Shown: positions 34,630-43,973 of the stretch, in pieces
Layout: the number at the start of each line of letters is the position of its first letter
How positions within the stretch are numbered: position 1 is the stretch's first letter
Assembly: GCA_014860355.1 (NCBI GenBank)
Contig: JACZJV010000110.1
Location: 1 to 64,000, forward strand
Length of the DNA: 64,000 nt
DNA from: Burkholderiales bacterium
Lineage (GTDB): Bacteria; Pseudomonadota; Gammaproteobacteria; Burkholderiales; SG8-39
Reading direction: 5' to 3'
Translations under genes and position numbers: made by a program
The notes under the pieces: model-generated
Database searches by the model: none
What the model saw: the letters and a program-made list of their open reading frames with translations, nothing else
Told to the model about the DNA's origin: nothing

Positions 34630-35802
34630 TCAGGCTTCGGCCAGGATCAGCGGCACGTACATTTCCGCGGCGCTCACGCCGCCGTGCACGCCCAGGGTCA
34701 GGTAGCGCGATTCGCCCAGTATCCAGTCCTTGATGGTGTAATCGTCCTTCATCACCAGGGTGTAGTGGCCGACGCGCTCGGCCAGGCGCGGGTTCGCCGG
34801 ACCCAGGCCGAACCAGCCCCGGGCGATCAGCTCGCTGCTGCGGTGCAGGCTGGTGCAGTGCGCGAGCCGGGTCTGCACATAATGCTCGAATGCCGCATCC
34901 TGTCCGCTCTGGACATAGCAATAGGCGGCGCGGCGCTCGCCGCACAGCGGCAGCATCAGCATCTGCCCGAGTTGCGGGTGGTCTTCGAGTTCGACGCAGG
35001 CGGACGCGGGCGAGTCGACGAAGCCGTGGTCGGCGACTGCGATTACCAGCGTGTCGGTGCCTGTGATCTTGTCGAGCAAGTTCGCGTACGCCGCATCGAT
35101 CTGGCGGAATTTCGCCTGCAGCTCGGGGCTCGCGCTGCCGTGGGTATGCGCGGTTTCGTCGAAGTCGTAAGTATAGGCGTGGATGAACTTGCGTTCCCCG
35201 CCGCTCGCCAGGATTTCTGCCACATTCGAAAACAGTCCGGGCAATTCCTGGTAGGGGCGGCGCTGGGCCAGTCCGCAATGCGCGAGGTTGTAGTCCGAAT
35301 CGATGATCCTTGCCGGCGACACCACATAGCATTTCGCCGCCAGCCGGTCGAACACGGGCTCGGCGGTATACACGCTGCGCGCAGCGATGCCCGCCCTGGA
35401 CAGCGCCTCGCCTCCAAAGCGCGGCCGAAAGCGCAGGGTCGCGGTGATGCAGCCCAGTTCGCGCAGCCAGGCATGCCAGCCGGTGAGCGCGTGCTGTTGC
35501 GGGGCGACACCCGTGAGGAAAGTGCTCACCGCGGTGGCCGTGGTGGACGGAAATACCGAGGTGATGCGCGCCTTGAGGTGACGATGCAAGGTGCCGCCCG
35601 CGCCCGGGCCGTTGAGGTAGTCGTAGCCCAGTCCGTCGATCACCAGCAGCACGATGTTGCGCGCGCCCGAGAACGACTGTCCCGGCAAGGCAGTCAACTC
35701 CGGATAGGCCGCAGCGGCCTCGCACGGCCTTGCGTTCAGCGCGCGCTCGATCGAGCGCATCAGATTGACGATGCTGCCGCCGTGGTAGTCGGGTAGATGC
35801 AT
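34630..35802 (-). CDS. Alkaline-phosphatase-superfamily phosphodiesterase/nucleotide pyrophosphatase-like protein
   Basis: A 390-residue metal-dependent hydrolase of the alkaline phosphatase/type I phosphodiesterase superfamily. Metal and nucleophile motifs are readable: VLLVIDGLGYDYL (first metal Asp), VFPSTTATAVST (nucleophilic Thr), YDFDETAHTHG (Asp and His), VADHGF (Asp-His) and GVHGG (final His). It lacks a signal peptide, so it acts in the cytoplasm unless exported otherwise. The substrate is not evident. It is followed by the membrane protein at 33856 on the same strand. Confidence 0.82.
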   Translation of the reverse strand: MHLPDYHGGSIVNLMRSIERALNARPCEAAAAYPELTALPGQSFSGARNIVLLVIDGLGYDYLNGPGAGGTLHRHLKARITSVFPSTTATAVSTFLTGVAPQQHALTGWHAWLRELGCITATLRFRPRFGGEALSRAGIAARSVYTAEPVFDRLAAKCYVVSPARIIDSDYNLAHCGLAQRRPYQELPGLFSNVAEILASGGERKFIHAYTYDFDETAHTHGSASPELQAKFRQIDAAYANLLDKITGTDTLVIAVADHGFVDSPASACVELEDHPQLGQMLMLPLCGERRAAYCYVQSGQDAAFEHYVQTRLAHCTSLHRSSELIARGWFGLGPANPRLAERVGHYTLVMKDDYTIKDWILGESRYLTLGVHGGVSAAEMYVPLILAEA

Positions 35803-35898
35803 GCCCGGATGCTATAAGAAAGATCCAGCGAGAGCCAGTACGCTTGCAAAATGCCGCGCCTGACCCCATGTACCGCACAAGTACGCACGGGAGCTGCC

Positions 35899-36753
35899 AT
35901 GAACACGCATACCTTTGAAACCGGAACCGAAGCCTTCGAGCGCGACGTGCTGCAAGCGTCTGCAAACGTGCCGGTGCTGGTCGATTTCTGGGCGCCATGG
36001 TGCGCCCCCTGCCGGGCGCTCAAGCCCGTCCTGGAGAAGCTGGCAGGCGAATACAAGGGGCGGTTCCTCCTGGCCAAGGTCAATTCCGACGAGCATCCGC
36101 AGCTGTCCGCGCGTTACGGCGTGCGCGGCATCCCCAACGTCAAGGCCTTTGTCGAGGGCAAGCTCGCGGACGAATTTACCGGAGCGCTGCCCGAGAGCGA
36201 GGTGCGCGCATTCATCGACCGGCTGATTCCCACGCCGGGCGAGAAGCTGCGGCGCACAGCGCGTGCCCTCCTGAACCAGGGCGACTTCGACGAGGCCGAG
36301 CGCAATTTGCGCAGCGGGCTCGAGCTCGAGCCGGACAATCACGAAATCCGGCTGGATCTGGTCGAGTTGTTGCTCGCGAATAACAGCCACGCCGAAGCGG
36401 ATCAGCTGTTTGCGCCGATTCCGGAGCGCGAACGCGACGAGCGCGCGGACAGGCTCTATTCCGTGCTGGCCCTGTGGAAAAAAAGCCGGGAAATGCCGCC
36501 GATCGACGTACTGGAAGCGAAACTCGCCACCGATCCCGATGACCTGAATTCGCGTCTGGCGCTGGGCGAGCGCCTGGTCGCCGACATGCAATTCGAGCCG
36601 GCGCTCGCCGCGCTGCTCGAAGTGGTGCGCAAGGACCGCGGCGCCCTGCGCACCAGCGCGCGCAAACTCATGGTCGATGTGTTCAGCCTCGCCGAGAATC
36701 AGGACGAACTGGTGAGCAAGTATCGCAAGCTGCTCGCCGGCGCCCTGTACTGA
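35899..36753 (+). CDS. cnoX: Thioredoxin-TPR chaperedoxin (CnoX/YbbN family)
   Basis: A 284-residue protein with a thioredoxin domain (residues 1-110) and a TPR-like tail. The active site is WCAPC (Cys35, Cys38), intact, unlike E. coli CnoX, which has lost the first Cys. The cis-Pro loop is GIPNVKAF. The tail has RALLNQGDFDEAERNLRSGLELEPDNHE and LDLVELLLANNSHAEADQLF, matching YbbN. These proteins hold unfolded clients under oxidative stress and pass them to GroEL or DnaK. The ATG at 35899 follows GGGAG. Confidence 0.88.
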   Translation: MNTHTFETGTEAFERDVLQASANVPVLVDFWAPWCAPCRALKPVLEKLAGEYKGRFLLAKVNSDEHPQLSARYGVRGIPNVKAFVEGKLADEFTGALPESEVRAFIDRLIPTPGEKLRRTARALLNQGDFDEAERNLRSGLELEPDNHEIRLDLVELLLANNSHAEADQLFAPIPERERDERADRLYSVLALWKKSREMPPIDVLEAKLATDPDDLNSRLALGERLVADMQFEPALAALLEVVRKDRGALRTSARKLMVDVFSLAENQDELVSKYRKLLAGALY

Positions 36754-36802
36754 ACCCGGGTCCGGCCGCGGGGGGGGCGTCCAGCCCCGCATTTGGATAT
36801 GT

Positions 36803-36843
36803 TTGATGCATATCATAGGCCTGTGCACGCAACTCGGTAACCT
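36803..36843 (+). promoter_or_regulatory. FNR/ANR-type box with -10 upstream of the RND efflux operon
   Basis: TTGAT-GCAT-ATCAT (36803-36816) has one mismatch to the FNR consensus. TAACCT (36838-36843) begins 21 nt downstream on the plus strand. The implied start is near 36850, about 26 bases before the ATG at 36877. Confidence 0.55.
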
Positions 36844-36876
36844 AGGTCACATACCCTCCCCGGGCCCGCCGATACA

Positions 36877-37944
36877 ATGATCGCCATGACTACTTCAAAC
36901 ATATCTTTCCTGCGCACCGCGATTGCGGGCCTGGCGCTTGCTATGGCGCTCGGGCCGGCGGCGGCAGCCGACGCGCCGCCTCTACGGACCGCTGCGGTGC
37001 AGTTTCGCGAAGTCGCGCAGACTTACTCCGCTGAAGGCGTGGTCGAGGCGGTGAAGCAAGCCACCGTGGCGGCGCAGATCTCGGGCCGCGTAGTCGAGGT
37101 GAACTTCGATGTCGGTGACCGGGTCAAGAAAGGCCAGGTGATCGTGCGCATCGACCCCGCCGAGGTCAATCAGGCTTATGCCGCGAGCCAGGCCCAGATA
37201 GCCCAGGCCGAGGCGACCTTGCGCAACGCGAAGGCGCAGTTCGAGCGTACGCAGAGGCTGGTCGAGCAGAAATTCATGAGCGCAGCGGCGATGGACAAGG
37301 CGCAGGCCGATTACCAGGCGGCCAGGGCGCAGCTGGCGGTGGCCGAGGCCGGCCGCGGCCAGGCCGCTGCCACCCGCAGCTACGCCACGGTAGTCGCACC
37401 CTATAGCGGCGTGGTGTCCGCGCGCCACGTCGAGTTGGGTGAAATGGCCACGCCGGGAAAACCGCTGATGACCGGATTCGATCCGGGCGAACTGCGCGTC
37501 ACCGCCAGTCTGCCGCAGCAGCAACTGGACGCGGTACGCCGGCTGGCCAGCGCCAGCGTGGAATTTCCGGCCCTGAATATGCGCACGCAAGCATCCAAAT
37601 TATCGATCCTGCCGGCTGCCGACGCCCAGACTCACACGACGCAGGTGCGGCTGGATCTGCCGCCAGGCCTCGAAGGCCTTTATCCGGGCATGTTCGCGCG
37701 CGCGCATTTCGCCGTCGGCAGGGTGAAAAAGCTGCTGATACCGGCGGCGGCGGTGGCAAGGCGCAGCGAAGTGGCCGGCGCCTACGTCGTAAGCGAAAGC
37801 GGCGCCATCAGCTATCGCCAGTTGCGTCTGGGGGAAGCAGCAGAGGCTGGGGAGGTTGAAGTCCTTGCCGGTGTCCTGCCCGGGGAAAAAGTCGCGCTCG
37901 ACCCGGTGGCGGCACTGGCCGCGCTCAAGCGCGGCGGCAAGTAA
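36877..37944 (+). CDS. RND efflux periplasmic adaptor (membrane fusion protein)
   Basis: A 355-residue periplasmic adaptor with a signal peptide (ISFLRTAIAGLALAMALGPAAAA). Its parts are a barrel-sandwich lipoyl half (VAAQISGRVVEVNFDVGDRVKKGQVIVRID), a coiled-coil hairpin (about 95-160, AQIAQAEATLRNAKAQFERTQ), the second lipoyl half (TVVAPYSGVVSARHVELGE) and a beta-barrel domain. It links the inner-membrane pump encoded next to an outer-membrane channel not found in this window. A second ATG at 36886 is equally possible; neither has a good ribosome site. Confidence 0.9.
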   Translation: MIAMTTSNISFLRTAIAGLALAMALGPAAAADAPPLRTAAVQFREVAQTYSAEGVVEAVKQATVAAQISGRVVEVNFDVGDRVKKGQVIVRIDPAEVNQAYAASQAQIAQAEATLRNAKAQFERTQRLVEQKFMSAAAMDKAQADYQAARAQLAVAEAGRGQAAATRSYATVVAPYSGVVSARHVELGEMATPGKPLMTGFDPGELRVTASLPQQQLDAVRRLASASVEFPALNMRTQASKLSILPAADAQTHTTQVRLDLPPGLEGLYPGMFARAHFAVGRVKKLLIPAAAVARRSEVAGAYVVSESGAISYRQLRLGEAAEAGEVEVLAGVLPGEKVALDPVAALAALKRGGK

Positions 37945-38034
37945 GCAGGCCCCGAGGTGCAAGGCGGGCGGGCATCCCGTCCCGATTAGCGCAGGCACAG
38001 TCCTTCAATTCAAACAAGCGCTCAGCAGATCAAC

Positions 38035-41000
38035 ATGGGTATTTCCGGACGCATCAGCCAGACCTTCCTGCAGTCGCAGATGACCCCGCTCATCGCGCTG
38101 ATCGCGCTGCTGCTCGGCGCATTTGCAGTGCTGGTGACACCGCGCGAGGAAGAGCCGCAGATCAACGTCACCATGGCGAACGTGCTGATCCCGTTCCCGG
38201 GCGCCTCCGCCAGGGACGTGGAGACGCTGGTGACCGGGCCCGCCGAACAGGTGCTCTCGCGTATCACTGGCATGGAGCACATCTACTCGGTGACCAAGCC
38301 GGGCATGTCGGTGCTCACGGTGCAGTTCAAGGTCGGCGAGGATCGCACCCAGGCGCTGGTGCGGCTGTATGACACCATCAATTCGAACCGCGACTGGGTG
38401 TCGCCTTCGCTGGGCGTGGGCGAGCCCATCATCAAGCCGATGGGCATCGACGACGTGCCCATCGTCAGCCTGACCCTGTGGACCGCCGACCCCGCGCGCG
38501 GCGCCTATCAACTGGAGCAGATCGCGCACGCTGCCGAGATCGAACTGCAGCGCGTGCCCGGCGTACGCACCGTGGCGACGCTCGGCGGCGCGCGGCGCGC
38601 CTTGCGCGTGCTGCTCGATGTAGAGCGGCTGCACGCCTGGCGCCTTAGCCCGCTCGACGTGCGCAACGCGCTCGTCGCAGCCAATGTGGCGATGCCCTCG
38701 GGCAGCCTGGTCGACGCAAATCGCGAGACCCTGATCGAGACCGGGCAGTTTCTCGCTACGGCCGCGGATCTGAAGCGCCTGGTGGTCGGCGCAGTGCAGG
38801 GCCGGCCGGTCTATCTCGAAGACGTGGCCGAGGTGCAGGACGGCCCGGAACTTCCCGCGCATTACGTCTGGTACGGCAACGGCGTCGCCGGCAAAGGCAA
38901 GGCGCGCGGCGAGTTTCCCGCGGTGACCCTCGCGATTGCCAAGAAGCCGGGCGAGAATGCCGTGGATGTCGCCACGCAGCTGATGCAGCGGGTGGAGCAG
39001 TTGAAGGGCAGCGTGATTCCGGAAGGGGTGGAAGTCTCGCTTACGCGCAACTACGGCGAAACCGCCAACGACAAGGCGCAGAAGCTGATCCAGAAGCTGA
39101 TTTTCGCGACGCTTTCCGTGGTGGCGCTGGTATGGATGGCGCTGGGGCGGCGCGAGGCCGTGATCGTCGGCGCTGCCGTGATTCTGACTCTGGCCGCGAC
39201 CCTGTTCGCTTCCTGGGCCTGGGGTTTCACTCTCAATCGCGTGTCGCTGTTCGCGCTGATATTTTCGATCGGCATCCTGGTCGACGACGCCATCGTCGTG
39301 GTGGAGAACATACACCGGCGCGGCGCGCTCTCCGGCCAGTCGCTGGCGCAGCTGATCCCCGACGCGGTCGACGAAGTCGGCGGCCCCACCATACTCGCGA
39401 CCTTCACGGTGATCGCGGCCCTGCTGCCCATGGCTTTCGTCACCGGCCTGATGGGCCCCTACATGAGCCCGATCCCGATCAACGCCAGCATGGGCATGAT
39501 CATATCGCTCGCGATCGCCTTCATCATCACGCCCTGGCTCGCGCTCAAGCTGCTCAAGCCGCACGCCGGCGCGCACGCCGAGGAGCCGCAGGAGACTCGC
39601 ACGCTGCGCTTTTTTCGCCGCGCCATCGGACCGTTTCTCGGCGGCGCCAGGGGCGGCGCCGCGCGCGTCAAGCTCTACACCGGCATACTCGTACTGATAC
39701 TTGCAGCGGTGTCGCTGGCCGGGTTCAAGCTGGTGGTGCTGAAAATGCTGCCCTTCGACAACAAGTCGGAGCTGCAGGTGGTGGTGGACATGCCGACGGG
39801 CACGCCGCTGGAGCGAACTTCGGCCGCGCTGCAGGAAATGGGCGCCTATCTGGCGACGGTTCCCGAAGTCACCGACTACCAGGTCTACGCCGGCACCAGC
39901 GCGCCGATCAACTTCAACGGCCTGGTGCGCCAGTATTATCTGCGCCAGTCGCCCGAGCTCGGCGACATACAGGTGAATCTGGTGGACAAGCACCAGCGCA
40001 GCCGCAAGAGCCATGAAATCGCGGCCGCGCTGCGTCCGCAGCTGCAGGCGATCGCCGCTCGCCTGGGGGCCTCGCTCAAGGTGGTGGAGGTGCCTCCCGG
40101 TCCGCCGGTGCAGGCGCCGATAGTGGCCGAAGTCTATGGACCCGACTACGCGGGTCAGATCGCAGTGGCGCAGAAGCTGCGCGCCGATTTCGACGGCACA
40201 TCCGACATCGTCGACGTCGATGCGAGCGTCGATGAGCCGGCGCCGAAGCTGCGCCTGCGCGTCGACCAGGCCAAGGCTGCGCTGATGGGCGTGGCGCAGG
40301 GCGATATCGTCGCCGTCGTTCGCATGGGGCTTGCGGGCGAGGATGTCACCCCCCTGCATGAGAGCGGCGCAAAATACGAAGTGCCGGTGAGGGTGTTGCT
40401 GCCCCCGGCGCAGGCGAGCCGCGTCGAATCGCTGCTGCGGCTGAAGGTGCGCGCCGCCGACGGCGCATTGATTCCGCTGGCCGAACTGGTGCACGCCGAG
40501 AGCGTTGCGCGCGACACCACCGTTTATCACAAGGACCTGCTGCCGGTCGTGTACGTGTTCGGCGACATGGCGGGCAAGCTCGACAGCCCGCTCTACGGCA
40601 TGTTCGATATCCGCAGCCGGGTCATGGGCAAAGTGCTGCCGCAGGGCGGACAGCTCGGGGAATACTTCATTTCCCAGCCGGAGGACGCCTACGCCGGCTA
40701 CGCGCTCAAGTGGGACGGCGAATGGCAGGTGACCTACGAGACCTTCCGCGACATGGGGCTCGCCTATGCGGTCGGCCTGATCCTGATCTACCTGCTGGTG
40801 GTGGCGCAGTTCAAGTCCTACCTGGTGCCGCTGATCATCATGGCGCCGATCCCGCTCACCATCATCGGCGTGATGCCGGGGCATGCGCTCCTGGGCGCGC
40901 AGTTCACCGCGACCTCGATGATAGGCATGATCGCTCTGGCCGGCATCATCGTGCGCAATTCCATCCTGCTGGTGGATTTCATCAATCTGCAGATGGAGGA

Positions 41001-41289
41001 GGGCGCCGATTTCGAACACGCCGTGATCAACGCCGGCGCAACCCGCGCCAAGCCCATCGTGCTCACCGGTCTGGCGGCGATGCTGGGCGCGCTGTTCATC
41101 CTCGACGACCCGATTTTCAACGGCCTGGCGATATCGCTGATCTTCGGCATCCTGGTGTCCACCGTGCTCACGCTGGTGGTGATTCCGGTGCTCTATTACG
41201 CCGCGAACTGGAAGCGCTGGCCGGCGCGCCCGATGGAGCCGGATCCGGAGCCGCCCGAACCCAAATTGAATGCCGCAAATCCCAACTGA
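38035..41289 (+). CDS. RND-family efflux transporter permease (AcrB/HME-like)
   Basis: A 1084-residue inner-membrane proton-driven pump of full RND length with two repeats of one TM, a large periplasmic domain and five more TMs. Segments include FLQSQMTPLIALIALLLGAF (TM1), GILVDDAIVVVENIHRR (TM4 with the Asp-Asp proton relay) and NSILLVDFINLQMEEG (TM10-11). The opening SGRISQTFLQSQMTPLI and REEEPQI are shared with pumps common in sulfur-oxidising and other betaproteobacteria. Asp-Asp in TM4 is typical of the drug (HAE) type rather than the metal (HME) type. The adaptor ends 90 bases before it, and a DUF2892 gene follows after 17 bases. Confidence 0.93.
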   Translation: MGISGRISQTFLQSQMTPLIALIALLLGAFAVLVTPREEEPQINVTMANVLIPFPGASARDVETLVTGPAEQVLSRITGMEHIYSVTKPGMSVLTVQFKVGEDRTQALVRLYDTINSNRDWVSPSLGVGEPIIKPMGIDDVPIVSLTLWTADPARGAYQLEQIAHAAEIELQRVPGVRTVATLGGARRALRVLLDVERLHAWRLSPLDVRNALVAANVAMPSGSLVDANRETLIETGQFLATAADLKRLVVGAVQGRPVYLEDVAEVQDGPELPAHYVWYGNGVAGKGKARGEFPAVTLAIAKKPGENAVDVATQLMQRVEQLKGSVIPEGVEVSLTRNYGETANDKAQKLIQKLIFATLSVVALVWMALGRREAVIVGAAVILTLAATLFASWAWGFTLNRVSLFALIFSIGILVDDAIVVVENIHRRGALSGQSLAQLIPDAVDEVGGPTILATFTVIAALLPMAFVTGLMGPYMSPIPINASMGMIISLAIAFIITPWLALKLLKPHAGAHAEEPQETRTLRFFRRAIGPFLGGARGGAARVKLYTGILVLILAAVSLAGFKLVVLKMLPFDNKSELQVVVDMPTGTPLERTSAALQEMGAYLATVPEVTDYQVYAGTSAPINFNGLVRQYYLRQSPELGDIQVNLVDKHQRSRKSHEIAAALRPQLQAIAARLGASLKVVEVPPGPPVQAPIVAEVYGPDYAGQIAVAQKLRADFDGTSDIVDVDASVDEPAPKLRLRVDQAKAALMGVAQGDIVAVVRMGLAGEDVTPLHESGAKYEVPVRVLLPPAQASRVESLLRLKVRAADGALIPLAELVHAESVARDTTVYHKDLLPVVYVFGDMAGKLDSPLYGMFDIRSRVMGKVLPQGGQLGEYFISQPEDAYAGYALKWDGEWQVTYETFRDMGLAYAVGLILIYLLVVAQFKSYLVPLIIMAPIPLTIIGVMPGHALLGAQFTATSMIGMIALAGIIVRNSILLVDFINLQMEEGADFEHAVINAGATRAKPIVLTGLAAMLGALFILDDPIFNGLAISLIFGILVSTVLTLVVIPVLYYAANWKRWPARPMEPDPEPPEPKLNAANPN

Positions 41290-41306
41290 CTGATAGGAGC
41301 ATCACC

Positions 41307-41528
41307 ATGACCGTCAACGACCTGATACACGTATTCGCCGGAAGCTTCATCCTGCTTTCGCTCGCCCTGGGCGTGCCCGCGAGCCCGATTTTCCACAGCG
41401 CCTACTGGCTGTGGTTCACCGCTTTCGTGGGCGCCAACCTGCTACAGTTCGGCTTCACCAAGGTTTGCCCGCTGGGGTTCATGCTGAAAAAACTGGGCGT
41501 GAAGGAGACCTGCGCCAGCGCCAGCTGA
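41307..41528 (+). CDS. DUF2892 (YgaP-like transmembrane domain) protein
   Basis: A 73-residue protein of two membrane helices (LIHVFAGSFILLSLALGVPA and YWLWFTAFVGANLLQFGFT) followed by KVCPLGFMLKKLGVKE. This is the DUF2892 inner-membrane domain found free or fused to rhodanese in YgaP. The conserved Cys-Pro after helix 2 is present. The start follows TAGGAGC. Its position directly after the RND pump is recurrent in related bacteria, but no function is known. Confidence 0.85.
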   Translation: MTVNDLIHVFAGSFILLSLALGVPASPIFHSAYWLWFTAFVGANLLQFGFTKVCPLGFMLKKLGVKETCASAS

Positions 41529-41585
41529 GGCCGGATTGTCGCGGGTGAGGATAGCCGCGACTGTCTCCGCGCGCATCTCACAGGA

Positions 41586-42782
41586 ATGATGATGAGGATT
41601 TCCGCCACGTTGCGGCGACGGCTACTGTTTGCGGCATTCGGCATCGTCCTGCTGCTTGCGTTCGGCTGGGTCGCCAGCAAGAGCGGCCCGTTCGCGCCGG
41701 TCAAGGTGACTGTCACCCGGGTTGTGACCGGGGTAGTGGCGCCTGCCCTGTTCGGTATCGGCACGGTCGAGGCACGCCGCGCCTATCTCATCGGACCGAC
41801 TGTCGCAGGCAGGGTGAGGCGCGTGCTGGTCGATGTGGGCGAAACAGTCCAGGCCGGCCAGCTGCTCGCGGAAATGGATCCGGTGGATCTCGATGCGCGG
41901 ATGCGCTCCGCGGCGGCGGCGGCGGAGCGCGCCAACAGCGGCGTGGACACGGCGCTCGCCCAGGTGCGCGATGCGAAAAGCCGCCTCGAGCTGGCCGGCG
42001 GCGAGGCGCGCCGCTATGAAGATCTCGGGCGCAAGGGATACGTGAGCCCGAGCGTGGTGGAAGCCAAGCTGCAGCAGCGCGCGTCTGCGCAAGCACAGAT
42101 GGATGCGGCCGAAGGCGCGGTTGCGAGCGCGCTACAGGACAGGAGCCGGCTCGAGGCGGAGCGTTCCGCGGCGCTCGAGCAAAGGTCGAATATCCGCCTG
42201 CTGGCGCCGGCCGACGGTGTGGTGACTGCGCGTGATGCCGAGCCGGGCTCCACCGTGGTGGCCGGCCAGGCGGTGCTCAAACTGATGGACCCTGGCAGCC
42301 TGTGGATCAAGCTGCGGCTGGATCAGGGCAGGTCTGCAGGTTTGAGGGTGGGTCTGCCCGCCGACATCAGGCTGCGCTCCCGGCCCGGCGTATCGATTGC
42401 GGGCAAGGTGGCGCGCGTCGAACCCGCCAGCGACAGCGTGACCGAGGAGCGCATCGCGCAGGTGAGCTTCGACGCCTTGCCGCAAAGCCTCTCGACCGGG
42501 GAGATGGCCGAGGTGACGCTGCGCCTGCCCGCCCTGCGCGATGTGCTGCTGATTCCGAATGCCGCGCTGCGCCAGCGTGGCGCCGGAAAAGGGGTCTGGC
42601 TGCACGACAACGGACAATTGCGCTTCGCGCCGGTGATAACGGGTGCGGAAGGCCTGGACGGTAACGTGCAGCTCGTCGAGGGCCTCAAGGCCGGCGACGA
42701 GCTGATCATCTATAGCGAGCGCGATCTAAAGGGCGGCGATCGCATCAAGGTGCTGGCCTCCTTGCTCGGCAAGGCGCGATGA
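41586..42782 (+). CDS. Efflux periplasmic adaptor (HlyD/MacA-like) of the ABC exporter
   Basis: A 398-residue membrane-fusion protein anchored by one N-terminal helix (LLFAAFGIVLLLAFGWVA). It has a barrel-sandwich half (GPTVAGRVRRVLVDVGETVQAGQLLAEMD), a long coiled-coil hairpin (about 110-200), the second half (IRLLAPADGVVTARDAEPGSTVVAGQ) and a membrane-proximal domain. ATGs at 41586, 41589 and 41592 are in frame; the last is best placed after AGGA. It overlaps the permease gene by four bases, defining an adaptor-permease-ATPase exporter. Confidence 0.88.
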   Translation: MMMRISATLRRRLLFAAFGIVLLLAFGWVASKSGPFAPVKVTVTRVVTGVVAPALFGIGTVEARRAYLIGPTVAGRVRRVLVDVGETVQAGQLLAEMDPVDLDARMRSAAAAAERANSGVDTALAQVRDAKSRLELAGGEARRYEDLGRKGYVSPSVVEAKLQQRASAQAQMDAAEGAVASALQDRSRLEAERSAALEQRSNIRLLAPADGVVTARDAEPGSTVVAGQAVLKLMDPGSLWIKLRLDQGRSAGLRVGLPADIRLRSRPGVSIAGKVARVEPASDSVTEERIAQVSFDALPQSLSTGEMAEVTLRLPALRDVLLIPNAALRQRGAGKGVWLHDNGQLRFAPVITGAEGLDGNVQLVEGLKAGDELIIYSERDLKGGDRIKVLASLLGKAR

Positions 42783-43972
42783 TCAGCCTTGCCGGCCGCG
42801 ACATCCTGCACGCCTGGGGCAAGTTCGCGCTGACCGGCCTGGGCCTGGGCCTGCTCATCGGCGTCACACTCAGCATGGCCGGCATCTACCGCGGCATGGT
42901 CGACGATGCGAAGGCGCTGCTCGACAACAGCGGCGCCGACCTGTGGGTCGTGCAGAAGGACACCCAGGGCCCCTATGCCGAGTCATCCAGCATACGCGAC
43001 GACGTCTATCGCGAAATTCTGGGCCTGCCCGGCGTGGCGCAGGCCGCCAACGTCACCTATCTCACCATGCAGGTGCGCGCAGGCGACACCGACGTTCGCG
43101 CCATGGTGGTCGGCTTCGAGCCCGGCGCGCCGGGTGAGCCGGGCTATCTGATAGCGGGCCGGCGCATTACCCGCAGCCATTACGAGGCGGTGGCCGACGT
43201 GAAGACCGGATTTTCCGTGGGCGACCGGCTGCGTATCCGCCGCCATGACTACACCGTGGTGGGTCTGACCCGGCGCATGGTTTCCTCCGGCGGCGACCCG
43301 ATGATATTCATCCCGCTCAAGGATGCCCAGGAGGCGCAATTTCTCAAGGACAACGACGCGATCGTCAACGAGCGCACTCGCACCGCCCTCTATCCCGGCC
43401 TCAACCGCCCCGGCGTGCCCGGCCTGCTGGAGGCCATCAATGCCTCGCAAAGCAACAACCACAACGTCAATGCGGTGCTGGTGCAGGTGGCCGAAGCTCA
43501 TTCGGGCGAGGCGGTGGCGCAAACCATCCGCCGCTGGAAGCATCTGCAGGCGTACACGCGCGCGCAGATGCACGACATCCTGGTCGTCAAACTCATCGCA
43601 AACTCGGCCAGGCAAATCGCCATGTTTCTGGTGATACTGACCATCGTCAGCGCGGCCATCGTGGCTTTCATCATCTACACCATGACGCTGGGCAAGATCC
43701 GCGAGATCGCGGTGTTGAAGCTGATCGGCACCCGCAATCGCACCATCGCCAGCATGATCCTGCAACAGGCGCTGGGGCTGGGCGTCATCGGATTTTTCGT
43801 CGGCGAGATTGCCGCCACGGCCTGGGCGCCGCTGTTCCCGAAGTATGTGCTGCTCGAAACGGGTGACGCCGTGCGCGGCTTCGTCATCGCGATGCTGGTA
43901 TGCGCCCTCGCGAGCACCCTGGCGATACGTGCAGCGCTCAAGATCGATCCGGCGACGGCGATCGGCGGCTGA
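42779..43972 (+). CDS. ABC transporter permease, FtsX/MacB (DevC-like)
   Basis: A 397-residue permease with one N-terminal TM (FALTGLGLGLLIGVTLSMAG), a periplasmic domain (about 40-270) and three C-terminal TMs of the FtsX type (IAMFLVILTIVSAAIVAFIIY, LGLGVIGFFVGEIAATAWAP, VRGFVIAMLVCALASTLAI). Topology and the LKLIGTRNRTIASMILQQ coupling helix fit MacB or DevC permeases that use an MFP and an outer-membrane channel. It starts within the end of the adaptor gene and ends one base before the ATPase gene. Confidence 0.9.
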   Translation: MISLAGRDILHAWGKFALTGLGLGLLIGVTLSMAGIYRGMVDDAKALLDNSGADLWVVQKDTQGPYAESSSIRDDVYREILGLPGVAQAANVTYLTMQVRAGDTDVRAMVVGFEPGAPGEPGYLIAGRRITRSHYEAVADVKTGFSVGDRLRIRRHDYTVVGLTRRMVSSGGDPMIFIPLKDAQEAQFLKDNDAIVNERTRTALYPGLNRPGVPGLLEAINASQSNNHNVNAVLVQVAEAHSGEAVAQTIRRWKHLQAYTRAQMHDILVVKLIANSARQIAMFLVILTIVSAAIVAFIIYTMTLGKIREIAVLKLIGTRNRTIASMILQQALGLGVIGFFVGEIAATAWAPLFPKYVLLETGDAVRGFVIAMLVCALASTLAIRAALKIDPATAIGG

Positions 43973-43973
43973 C

